Part shown: in pieces, positions 1 to 5,471 of the stretch
How the letters are laid out: each line of letters starts with the position of its first letter
How positions within the stretch are numbered: position 1 is the stretch's first letter
Source: Desulfobacteraceae bacterium
Lineage (GTDB): Bacteria > Desulfobacterota > DSM-4660 > Desulfatiglandales > Desulfatiglandaceae
NCBI GenBank assembly: GCA_011042035.1
Contig: DQZA01000222.1
Coordinates: 1 to 7,960 of the forward strand
Length of the DNA: 7,960 nucleotides
Reading direction: 5' to 3'
Notes under the pieces: generated by a model
Database searches by the model: none
Seen by the model: the letters and a program-made list of their open reading frames with translations, nothing else
Told to the model about the DNA's origin: nothing
Made by a program: the position numbers and the translations under genes

Positions 1-548
1 TATGCCTGCGGATGAGCGCAAGCAGGGCAGCTTTCGGGGGCCTCGGTGCCCACGTGTAAGTACCCACAGTTGCGGCATCTCCACACTACCTCTTCATCCC
101 TCTTAAAGACGCGGCCTGCCTCTATATTGGCAGCAAGGTCATTGTATCTCTTCTCATGCTGTTTCTCTGCTACTGCAATGGCCTCGAATACGGCAGCGAT
201 GGCGTCGAAACCCTCCTCGCGAGCTACTTTCGCAAAACTTGGGTACATTTGCGTGTGCTCATGGTTTTCACCAGCTGCAGCGGCCTTGAGATTCTCTAAG
301 GTAGTACCTATTCCACCGGCTGGGAAGCTTGCACTTATCTCCACCTCTCCCCCTTCAAGAAACTTAAAAAGTCTCTTGGCATGTTCCTTTTCTTGGTTCG
401 CTGTCTCTTCGAAAATAAAGGCAATTTGCTCGTATCCTTCCTTTTTTGCCTGACTGGCAAAGTAGGTATAGCGGTTTCGCGCCTGTGATTCACCAGCAAA
501 AGCTGTAAGAAGATTCTTTTCTGTCTTAGCTCCTTTCAATTCAGCCAT
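1..548 (-). CDS. rbr: rubrerythrin, 3' end cut by window edge
   Basis: Rubrerythrins are cytoplasmic non-haem diiron peroxidases that reduce hydrogen peroxide in anaerobes, fed by rubredoxin or NADH-dependent reductases. The visible 182 residues contain a ferritin-like four-helix domain (about 1-145) with the expected diiron ligands: E20 in GESQARNRY, E53 and H56 in NQEKEH, E94 and E97 in GENHEHTQMY, and E128 and H131 in AEKQHEKRY. A C-terminal rubredoxin-like domain follows (C158-x2-C161-G and C174-x2-C177). The last visible codons read HPQA plus a partial Tyr codon, so by comparison with the usual length of about 190 only a few residues lie outside the window. Two ATGs occur in tandem (551 and 548); GGAGGT at 555-560 is 3 bases from the first and 6 from the second, so 548 is preferred. 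It is the last visible gene of the operon, 85 bases after the shorter rubrerythrin. The family call is firm; the start could be one codon earlier. Confidence 0.95.
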   Translation of the reverse strand, partial: MAELKGAKTEKNLLTAFAGESQARNRYTYFASQAKKEGYEQIAFIFEETANQEKEHAKRLFKFLEGGEVEISASFPAGGIGTTLENLKAAAAGENHEHTQMYPSFAKVAREEGFDAIAAVFEAIAVAEKQHEKRYNDLAANIEAGRVFKRDEEVVWRCRNCGYLHVGTEAPESCPACAHPQA

Positions 549-633
549 CATTTTACCTCCCTGCTTTAAAATTTTCTTCCAATTGTATGTTTAACCTCGA
601 GCCCTTTTAATGCATTTGAGTGGGCTTGATGTT

Positions 634-1131
634 TTACTCTACTCTCATAAACGCCTTGGACTTTGCCCCGCAAACAGGACAAGTTTCGGGTGGTTCATCA
701 GCGACTGTATACCCACAAACTGGACATACGTAGTAGGCCTCCACCTCTGGCAGATCGTATAGATTATCGAGTGCCTTTTGATAGAGCTCGGCATGGATCT
801 TTTCTACCTCGTTTGCGTATGTAAAGCTTCTTTCTGCTGCCTTCTCGCCTTCCTCTTTTGCTGCCTTGATCATTTCCGGATACATTTTCTTAAACTCAAA
901 GGTTTCCCCTGATATGGCTTCTTTAAGATTTTCTCTCGTGGTATTGATACCGCCCATGGCTCTCAAATGTGCATGGGCGTGGACTGTTTCGGCCTCAGCC
1001 GCTGCCCTGAAAAGCTTTGCAACCTGAGGGTACCCCTCCTTCTCAGCCTGTTTTGCAAAGGCCAAGTATTTCCTATTTGCCTGAGATTCTCCAGCGAATG
1101 CGTCCTTCAAATTTTGTTCAGTTTTACCCAT
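634..1131 (-). CDS. rubrerythrin-family protein, short form (165 aa)
   Basis: This is a second diiron peroxidase of the rubrerythrin family. The ferritin-like domain (about 1-125) carries E15 in GESQANRKY, E48 and H51 in EAETVH, E76 and E79 in SGETFE, and E110 and H113 in EVEKIH. A short rubredoxin-type knuckle pair follows (C136-x2-C139-G and C151-x2-C154-G). At 165 residues it matches the compact rubrerythrin subgroup and is clearly diverged from the longer paralogue downstream, so the pair is not a recent duplication. AGGAG at 1139-1143 sits 7 bases before the ATG. The gene follows the winged-helix gene by 42 bases and precedes the longer rubrerythrin by 85 bases, on the same strand, with no terminator-like hairpin seen between them. 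This suggests co-transcription. The family is certain; which reductant it uses is not visible here. Confidence 0.95.
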   Translation of the reverse strand: MGKTEQNLKDAFAGESQANRKYLAFAKQAEKEGYPQVAKLFRAAAEAETVHAHAHLRAMGGINTTRENLKEAISGETFEFKKMYPEMIKAAKEEGEKAAERSFTYANEVEKIHAELYQKALDNLYDLPEVEAYYVCPVCGYTVADEPPETCPVCGAKSKAFMRVE

Positions 1132-1173
1132 CGCAATTCTCCTTTCTGTAATATTATTCTCTAATCCTAAGTC

Positions 1174-1347
1174 TTATTCACTCGGTGAATAGTAACAACG
1201 TTTTGGCGACATAACCTTACCCTTCTTTTTTAATTCCCTTATGACCTTTGAGACCTCCTTGCTTTCAACACCAAGCATCTTGGCTATGTCTCCAGGCCTC
1301 ACCGGTTTACCCGCCTTCTTCATTGCATCTAACACCTTCTTTTCCAT
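1174..1347 (-). CDS. small winged-helix DNA-binding protein (57 aa)
   Basis: This 57-residue ORF runs from ATG at 1347 to TAA at 1174. It reads as a single minimal winged-helix or MarR-like domain. Residues 2-12 form a first helix (EKKVLDAMKKA), 18-25 (PGDIAKML) and 28-42 (ESKEVSKVIKELKKK) form a helix-turn-helix, and GKVMSPKRCYYSP forms a basic wing. The run GGAGGAGG at 1355-1362 gives a very strong ribosome site, with GGAGG about 7 bases from the ATG. It overlaps the 3' end of the 81-residue gene by 19 bases, which suggests translational coupling, and is followed 42 bases later by a rubrerythrin. One Cys (C51) lies in the wing. By analogy it could be an autoregulator of the rubrerythrin operon, but no target is shown. 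It is too short to place in a named family with confidence. Confidence 0.75.
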   Translation of the reverse strand: MEKKVLDAMKKAGKPVRPGDIAKMLGVESKEVSKVIRELKKKGKVMSPKRCYYSPSE

Positions 1348-1574
1348 TTATATCCCTCCTCCTTTGATTCCAATTCTTGCCACCAGCCTTTTCGAATGTG
1401 CGCCTGTTTTTCGGCTTCAGCCAGTTTTTGTATCTTGAATGCCGCATCCCGTACGACGGAATAAAGAATGCCGCATCCGTCATCTTCCCTCACCGCATCC
1501 CCATGATCAGCTAGTCGAATCATTTCTTCCACAAGCTCCAGGGTACGCATAATAGCTCGATCACATTCCTTCAT
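1329..1574 (-). CDS. conserved-looking 81-aa protein, unknown function
   Basis: I do not recognise a named family. The product is 81 residues, soluble and highly charged, and predicted largely helical: an N-terminal helix (about 4-24, DRAIMRTLELVEEMIRLAD), a central segment with a single Cys in DDGCGILYSVVRDAAFKI (31-48), a Glu/Lys helix, then KGWW and a basic tail ending in Cys. There is no signal peptide or membrane segment. AGGAG at 1581-1585 is 6 bases from the ATG at 1574. It is the first gene after the sigma-54-like promoter, overlaps the winged-helix gene by 19 bases and heads an operon with two rubrerythrins. A role in peroxide or metal stress is therefore a guess by association. The strong ribosome site and the coupled overlap argue that it is a real gene. 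Confidence 0.7.
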   Translation of the reverse strand: MKECDRAIMRTLELVEEMIRLADHGDAVREDDGCGILYSVVRDAAFKIQKLAEAEKQAHIRKGWWQELESKEEGYKWKRRC

Positions 1575-1608
1575 AATTTTCTCCTGCGATCATTTGCCTA
1601 TTTGAATA

Positions 1609-1624
1609 ATCAAGATACGTGCCA
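1609..1624 (-). promoter_or_regulatory. sigma-54-like -24/-12 promoter of the rubrerythrin operon
   Basis: On the minus strand the sequence reads TGGCACG, then four bases (TATC), then TTGAT. The sigma-54 consensus is TGGCACG-N4-TTGCW. The -24 element and the spacing are perfect; the only departure is A for C in the -12 GC. Transcription would start near position 1597-1600, giving a leader of about 25 bases before the AGGAG and ATG of the 81-residue gene, a sensible layout. No comparably good sigma-70 promoter was seen in the same gap. Confidence 0.55.
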
Positions 1625-1651
1625 CGATACCCTACCGAGTGAAAAGACAAT

Positions 1652-1671
1652 AATCACAATTAGTTGTCATT
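1652..1671. promoter_or_regulatory. 20-bp imperfect dyad, possible operator
   Basis: The sequence forms AAT-C-ACAA-TTAG-TTGT-C-ATT, an inverted repeat with symmetric AAT/ATT and ACAA/TTGT arms and 16 of 20 positions paired. It lies 28 bases upstream of the -24 element of the sigma-54-like promoter. This position suits a repressor, an IHF-type protein or an activator half-site. It does not match the PerR, FNR or Rex consensus that I know. Confidence 0.35.
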
Positions 1672-1709
1672 TAGCAGGCCGCTGCCACGCGTATGGGCGT
1701 GAAGGTTTT

Positions 1710-1726
1710 TGAGACACATTGTCTCA
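1710..1726. promoter_or_regulatory. TGAGACA-N3-TGTCTCA dyad, candidate activator site
   Basis: This is a perfect 7+7 inverted repeat with a 3-base spacer, centred at 1718. The centre is about 118 bases upstream of the predicted start of the sigma-54-like promoter, the usual distance for a sigma-54 activator site. The same TGTCTCA word recurs at 2068-2074 and 2094-2100. Its left half is also part of the 11-base inverted repeat bounding 1706-2078, so it could instead be an element end. Confidence 0.4.
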
Positions 1727-1805
1727 TTAATTGGCTGACGCCTCTATCCTTAATTTCACAGTCAGTCTTTTCCAAAATCGGTTTCAAATTCAACGCAGGG
1801 CAACG

Positions 1806-1832
1806 CCTGCCTGCCGAAAGCAGTCAGGCAGG
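1806..1832. repeat. CCTGCCTG hairpin
   Basis: CCTGCCTG at 1806-1813 pairs with CAGGCAGG at 1825-1832 around an 11-base loop. The same arm words recur in the hairpin at 3381-3401, which suggests a repeat family spread through this genome. Confidence 0.6.
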
Positions 1833-1883
1833 GGATGTTCCCGAAGCGGCGTGTCGAGCGTTCACTTTGAGTAACGACAACCG

Positions 1884-1946
1884 TGTCATATCGAGGAGTG
1901 TCAGCGATGAGAAATCTTAAGATTTCTCCCTTGGGTCGAAATGACA
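1884..1946. repeat. 63-base palindromic intergenic repeat
   Basis: A perfect 20-base palindrome occupies 1909-1928 (GAGAAATCTTAAGATTTCTC). It is enclosed by outer arms TGTCATaTCGA (1884-1894) and TCGAAATGACA (1936-1946), which pair with one mismatch. The layout, with a TGTCATTTCGA end and an AGAAATCTTAAGATTTCT centre, is typical of dispersed palindromic repeats found in many copies between genes of some bacteria. Copy number in this genome cannot be seen from one window. Confidence 0.65.
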
Positions 1947-2064
1947 TCTTACACCCTAAATGTAATTGCACAAGTGAGTGTCTGACCCGCAGTGAGCAGA
2001 GCCACGATGGCGAAGCGAGCGCTGCGTGAGCAAGAACAAAATACCTCACAAAGGGTGAGGACTG

Positions 2065-2112
2065 AAATGTCTCAAAAAGAAGTGATACAAAAATGTCTCA
2101 TGAAACATTTTT
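2065..2112. repeat. paired AAATGTCTCA repeats with a 24-bp near-palindrome
   Basis: AAATGTCTCA occurs twice as a direct repeat (2065-2074 and 2091-2100), 26 bases apart. The second copy is part of a palindrome at 2089-2112, AAAAATGT-C-TCATGA-A-ACATTTTT, in which only one base pair fails. It touches the stop codon of the broken gene at 2112-2329. It could be a regulator-binding array sharing the TGTCTCA word with 1710-1726, or a weak AT-rich transcription end for the minus strand. Confidence 0.45.
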
Positions 2113-2329
2113 CAATGGGTCGGCCACATCTCGGTGTTTCTTTCTTCCACAAAATAGCAGAACCGATCCCATTTGAATTCCTTTTTGGTGATAGGGCAGC
2201 GAAGGGTTACCTTATGTTCACTGAGACCAATGACCTCCCAATCATCAGTTTTGGGGCCACCATCAATCCTATTTTTTGTCCTATTTCAAAGGGATAGGGC
2301 GAAAAGATCGCAACTCTATGCCTCTGCAT
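2112..2329 (-). pseudogene. small hypothetical gene broken by a single frameshift
   Basis: ATG at 2329 has a strong GGAGGAG site (2333-2339). Translation gives MQRHRVAIFSPYPFEIGQKI, then the frame is lost. Shifting by one base at the A-rich stretch after GQKI restores a coherent protein with segments RIDGGPKTDDWEVIGLSEHK, VTLRCPITKKEFKWDRFCYF and VEERNTEMWPTH, ending in TGA at 2112. The total length (218 bases) is one short of 73 codons, which fits loss of a single base. The rebuilt product is about 72 residues, beta-rich by appearance, with two Cys and several Trp. I do not recognise a named family. It could be a recent pseudogene or a sequencing error at the homopolymer. Confidence 0.55.
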
Positions 2330-2443
2330 TTTCTCCTCCATAATCTTAGTGATTTTCCGAACCTGCGGAAAAACCACAAAGGGTCGGCCTAGAGTCATTC
2401 CCTCGCACGCCCGGCCTATGACCCTCCGGTCGGAGATCAAATT

Positions 2444-2593
2444 TTAGCAATGATGGCACCCGGACCGAAGGGTTTGATAGTCAGGGCGAGGTGGTAAGGT
2501 GCAGTCTACTTGAGTCTTCAGCCTGCCTTCTGTTGATTTTGTATTCTTGTGCTTCTTGAGTACTTGAACTCGAATTTCGCGAGGGTGGAACAT
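2444..2593 (-). CDS. tentative 49-aa ORF ending in CHHC
   Basis: ATG at 2593 follows GGAGAGGG (2597-2604) at good spacing, and the ORF closes at TAA 2444. The product is 49 residues, very basic in its first half (FHPREIRVQVLKKHKNTK) and ending SGCHHC. No family is recognised. The overlapping second frame also looks protein-like at its end (LTIKPFGPGAIIAKI then a stop), so this stretch may instead hold the 3' end of a lost larger gene. Composition alone cannot settle which frame, if either, was ever used. Confidence 0.25.
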   Translation of the reverse strand: MFHPREIRVQVLKKHKNTKSTEGRLKTQVDCTLPPRPDYQTLRSGCHHC

Positions 2594-2759
2594 AATCCCT
2601 CTCCAACCTAGGAAGTAGCGGGTTAACGGGTCAGTGGAATAGTGACCTAGATACTTGCAGGTGTTCTTTTATCTTGCATGCTTTTGGATAATACTTGCGA
2701 AATTCGGGTTGAATACATGCTGGGTCACAACGACAAGCACGAAAATTCCTCGACTGCCT

Positions 2760-2957
2760 CTATGCCAAAACCGAGAACTTCTTTTCCCTGAAATGAATCT
2801 TTGCCCTTTGGCACCTGGGGCACGTCAACTGTTCGGGCAACTTCTCAAAGGGCGTACCCGGAGCCCACCCAGCCTGAGCATCTCCCTTTTCCGGTTCATA
2901 CTTATACCCACAAGGGCATTGATATATGAATTTTCTTGAATTTGGCTCGCCCCATCT
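2760..2957 (-). pseudogene. degraded rubredoxin-like sequence
   Basis: The minus-strand frame open from 2957 to TAG 2760 reads as a rubredoxin fold: IYQCPCGYKYEPEKGD, then GWAPGTPFEKLPEQLTCPRC, then KIHFREKKFSVLA. Rubredoxins are small one-iron electron carriers, and some of them reduce rubrerythrins. The conserved GYxYxPExGD and PGTPFExLP blocks are present. However, the first iron knuckle is CPC instead of Cys-x2-Cys, which lacks a residue; the usual Trp after LP is Leu; and no start codon lies in frame before a TGA at 2958-2960. An ATG at 2992 in another frame (MGNVKQEGMTSEDGA) could be the old start if a frameshift lies near 2930-2950. It is best read as a relic; a variant iron site is the less likely alternative. 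Confidence 0.55.
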
Positions 2958-3505
2958 TCAGATGTCATTCCTTCTTGTTTCACATTTCCCATGGTGAGTT
3001 AATTACCAAAATAATACAAGAGTTGTGCCACCTTATCATTTGGAACCCTCCTCAGGGTCGCCAAGGGACTTTTTCGCCAAATGAATTCCAATCCCCGGTC
3101 GGTTGCCCCACTACTCATTCCCTTGCGGCAGCGTCTGATTCCAGGATGCCATGGTATTTGGGGGTTTTCCTTGTTTCAGATATGCTTATCTATTAGCATC
3201 TTATATGGGCCCAGCGATAATTCAGGGGGCGAAAGGTATTGACAGAAGGAGCAGTTTGTTGGGTCTCGATCATTACATGAGTTTCTAAGAACGACCCAAT
3301 GTATCCCTAACGCTAATGGTCTTCATACACATTTGCAATACAACAGAGAAACGATGGTGGTTGTGAACATATGGATTCCCGCCTGCCTGCAGCAGGCAGG
3401 CTTCCGTGGGAATGACAAGCCTGGAGGACTGAGTGCCTGATACGCCGCTCGGAGAATGTCCCGTTCCCCACTTTGCCAAATTGAAACTGTTTTTGGACAG
3501 GGGTC
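2958..3505. other. long stretch without a recognisable gene
   Basis: About 550 bases contain only short, unconvincing ORFs on both strands. Visible structures are a loose inverted repeat TTGGGTC/GACCCAA (3259-3299), the GC-rich hairpin at 3375-3413 and, on the minus strand, TGGCAC-N5-TTGT at 3015-3030, which has the sigma-54 spacing but a poor -12 element. Given the decayed genes on both sides, this is probably eroded coding DNA. Confidence 0.5.
3375..3413. repeat. double hairpin repeat ATTCCC...GGGAAT
   Basis: The inner perfect stem GCCTGCCTGC-A-GCAGGCAGGC spans 3381-3401. It is wrapped by ATTCCC (3375-3380) and GGGAAT (3408-3413), followed by GACA. This form, a GATTCCCG...GGGAATGACA frame around a GC stem, is a common dispersed intergenic repeat style, and its inner arm matches the hairpin at 1806-1832. 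GGGAATGACAA occurs again at 4154-4164, inside the N-terminal part of the transporter-ArsC ORF. Confidence 0.65.
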
Positions 3506-3652
3506 ATGGCTAAAGAAAAGATATTCGTTGTAGATGACGAAAAGGACATCTTAGAGGTGCTGAGATATAACCTTGCGCGCGAAGGCTTCAGTAGCAGACC
3601 GGCTCCTCGCCACCTGATGCCAGGTCAAAACCTGCTTCCCAATTCCCATTGA
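3506..3652 (+). pseudogene. phoB: PhoB-type response regulator, N-terminal stub
   Basis: ATG at 3506 follows an AGGGG element, and the first 28 codons read MAKEKIFVVDDEKDILEVLR plus YNLAREGF. This is the start of a PhoB/OmpR-class receiver domain with the acidic pair D10-D11 in place. Directly afterwards homology stops: the frame continues for about 20 unrelated residues (SSRPAPRHLMPG...) to a TGA at 3650-3652. The phospho-acceptor Asp (near residue 53), the rest of the receiver and the whole winged-helix output domain, about 200 residues, are missing. Downstream fragments of a PhoR-type kinase, PstS and PstC in the same order make assignment to the phosphate regulator convincing. The stub cannot function. 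A full copy may exist elsewhere in the genome. Confidence 0.75.
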
Positions 3653-3776
3653 CCTTGCTCACGGCACCTCTTTAATATTTTGTGCCTCGTATCTTATTCA
3701 GCCGCATAAAAGGCTAGACTCCTGTTTGGATACGCAGCGGCTGTCAAGAGGAGATGATATGTGGTAATATGGCAGC

Positions 3777-3969
3777 ATGAGGTTCAGAAAGAGCGCACAC
3801 GATATATATAAGACCAAATATTCTTTTCTCCAAGAAGCATATTTTTCCAGAGGGGTATCCGGTCCTAGGGTATTGTGTCTCCTGCATTGGTCTAGATGAA
3901 AAGAAGATTCTCGGCTATGCAGAGCATCAGAAGAAAGCAGACAAGGGGCAACTGCAACTAGCATTTTAG
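3777..3969 (+). pseudogene. IS200/IS605-like Y1 transposase relic with the centre deleted
   Basis: The N-terminal piece starts at ATG 3777 and reads MRFRKSAHDIYKTKY, matching the start typical of IS200/IS605 TnpA enzymes (RKSxHxxYxxxYH). The frame then degenerates. In another frame, up to TAG 3967-3969, the sequence reads GYCVSCIGLDEKKILGYAEH followed by QKKADKGQLQLAF, which resembles the tail of the same enzymes. The central part, with the HUH motif and catalytic Tyr, is missing, so about 190 bases stand where about 400-450 are expected. After the stop, CCCC-TCCT-GGGG (3987-3998) could be part of the right-end hairpin; CAGCCGC/GCGGCTG (3699-3705, 3737-3743) may belong to the left end. The match rests on memory of the family, hence moderate confidence. 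Confidence 0.45.
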
Positions 3970-4058
3970 GTTAAAGATGCCCCTGGCCCCTCCTGGGGGA
4001 GAGTCACTCTTATTGATGTACTCTTGGTAAGGGGCGAATATAAAGTGGCACGAATCGA

Positions 4059-5471
4059 TTGGTTAACGAAGTATCTCTAGGAAAACGCTGGCATCGTGGA
4101 ATATTCTCTCGTCAGGTTTGGGCGTTGATGAAACAGGAAGCAGCACCTCAGGCGGGAATGACAACCAAACGGCAATGGGTGGGCACTGGATTACTGCTCC
4201 TTTCAGGGCTCGGATTCGCCTCGAGCATCATCATTGCGAGCATGGTGATCAAACGGGGAGTTGGCGTCGATACCTCAAATGCAGTCCGTTATCTTATTGC
4301 AACCATACTGCTTTTTGTTTATCAAAAATCAACAGTAAAATCGGTAAAGATCCCGCCGCGGGAACGCTATATAGCTCTTGGTCTCGGCATTACCGTCTTT
4401 ATAATGGGAATCGGATACCTGGGAGCAACACGGTATATACCGGTGAGCGCAGCCGTACTGATTTTCTATACCGGTCCATTTTTCACTATCTTTATTTCGA
4501 GATTCACGGAGAAAGAACCTATTACCGCCATTCGTATTATTGCTCTGCTTGTTGCTTTTCTCGGATTGTTTCTTGCCTTGGGGGTTCAGGTTACCAATAT
4601 GCTGCAGATGAAAGGGATGCTATCTGCTCTTATGGCGGCGATTGCGATGGGGACATTTGTTTCAATCAGCAGTGTGACCATTCAAGCCGCAGATCCCCAG
4701 GGTGTTAATCTCCATGCCCTTATGAGCGGCACACTATTGTTTGTAGTTTTTCTTTACACAGGGGATGAACCAGCACGCGCTGTCACATCTGTGAACCTGT
4801 TGAAGCTGTGTGGCTCCGGATTTGCCATAGGGATTGCCTATGTAGCATTTTATGCAGGTCTCAAGATCATTGGCCCGGTCAAAGCCTCTATGTTGATGAA
4901 TACAGAGCCAATATTTACAATTGCTTTAGCTGCAGCTTTTTTCGGAGAAGAACTTTCATTTATGAAGATTGTTGGTGCGGGACTTGTCATTATTGGAATC
5001 ATTGCGATTACCAGAAACTCCGGTTCAAGAATGAAGAGCTTACCGATGGGAAGGAAGAAGGTCCTTTTTATTTGTACGCACAATTCAGCCCGATCCCAGA
5101 TGGCAGAAGGCCTTGTCAATGCCCTGTATAGTGATAAGTACCAGGCTTACAGTGCGGGCACGGAAGCATCGCAGGTCAACCCCTTTGCCATTGAAGTCAT
5201 GAAAGAGATAGGCATAGATATTTCTCATCACAAGTCAAAGGGCCTGGATGGATTTCTTGACCAGGAACTTGATTGCGTGATAACCGTATGTGATCATGCC
5301 AATGAGACATGTCCCTTTCTCCCCAGCGGCCACAGGAGGCTTCACAAGGGCTTTGAAGATCCTGCATCCGTGACAGGGCCTGATGAGGTAAAACGTGAGG
5401 CCTTCCGACGGGTGAGGGATCAGATCCGTGAGTGGTTAAAGGGGGAGCTCGACGACATATGTTGTGGGTGA
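4059..5471 (+). CDS. DMT/EamA transporter fused to ArsC arsenate reductase
   Basis: One uninterrupted frame encodes two complete modules. Residues about 38-317 form a drug/metabolite (EamA-type) membrane transporter: about ten hydrophobic helices in two similar halves, with the second half carrying the family-style segment GPVKASMLMNTEPIFTIALA. A short linker (RNSGSRMKSLPMGRKK) leads to residues 334-466, a low-molecular-weight-phosphatase-fold ArsC. It has the P-loop C339-THNSA-R345-S346, the resolving cysteines C411 and C418 in VCDHANETCP, and the GFEDP acid loop with D434. These three Cys are diagnostic of thioredoxin-coupled arsenate reductases. The tail ends in an extra Cys pair (ICCG). 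The listed start is TTG; ATG 4128 or 4158 is more natural for a transporter N terminus, but none has a clear ribosome site. ATG 5031 or 5046 could give free ArsC. It stops 9 bases before the PhoR-like ORF. Arsenite or another arsenical is the obvious candidate substrate, but transport specificity is not readable from the sequence. Confidence 0.88.
   Translation: MVNEVSLGKRWHRGIFSRQVWALMKQEAAPQAGMTTKRQWVGTGLLLLSGLGFASSIIIASMVIKRGVGVDTSNAVRYLIATILLFVYQKSTVKSVKIPPRERYIALGLGITVFIMGIGYLGATRYIPVSAAVLIFYTGPFFTIFISRFTEKEPITAIRIIALLVAFLGLFLALGVQVTNMLQMKGMLSALMAAIAMGTFVSISSVTIQAADPQGVNLHALMSGTLLFVVFLYTGDEPARAVTSVNLLKLCGSGFAIGIAYVAFYAGLKIIGPVKASMLMNTEPIFTIALAAAFFGEELSFMKIVGAGLVIIGIIAITRNSGSRMKSLPMGRKKVLFICTHNSARSQMAEGLVNALYSDKYQAYSAGTEASQVNPFAIEVMKEIGIDISHHKSKGLDGFLDQELDCVITVCDHANETCPFLPSGHRRLHKGFEDPASVTGPDEVKREAFRRVRDQIREWLKGELDDICCG

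Larger units (their letters stand above)
1706..2078. repeat. non-coding interval bounded by 11-bp inverted repeats
   Basis: TTTTTGAGACA at 1706-1716 and its exact reverse complement TGTCTCAAAAA at 2068-2078 enclose 373 bases with no convincing gene. Inside are two long hairpins (1806-1832 and 1884-1946) and a short one, CCTCAC-N5-GTGAGG, at 2044-2060. The structure resembles a non-autonomous miniature element, but no target-site duplication is obvious at the ends and the terminal words could equally be regulatory half-sites. Confidence 0.3.

Noticed and set aside
46..453. 135-codon plus-strand ORF over the left rubrerythrin
   Set aside because: It is the antisense shadow of a clear rubrerythrin; it is Ser/Ala rich and has no ribosome site or family features.
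1602..1613. TTGAATAATCAA as an FNR-type box
   Set aside because: The half-sites are four bases apart where FNR sites need six, and the sequence overlaps the -12 region of the sigma-54-like promoter.
2437..2500. Minus-strand LTIKPFGPGAIIAKI-stop as the tail of a carbohydrate enzyme
   Set aside because: Fifteen residues are too few, and the resemblance to the end of amylase-type enzymes is only impressionistic.
2655..3196. Plus-strand ORFs of 94 and 86 codons
   Set aside because: They lie antisense to the rubredoxin-like relic or in eroded DNA, with no ribosome site and no recognisable motifs.
4043..4061. TGGCACG...TTGG as a sigma-54 promoter for the transporter-ArsC gene
   Set aside because: The -24 and -12 blocks are two bases too far apart (N6 where N4 is needed), and the last base is not C.
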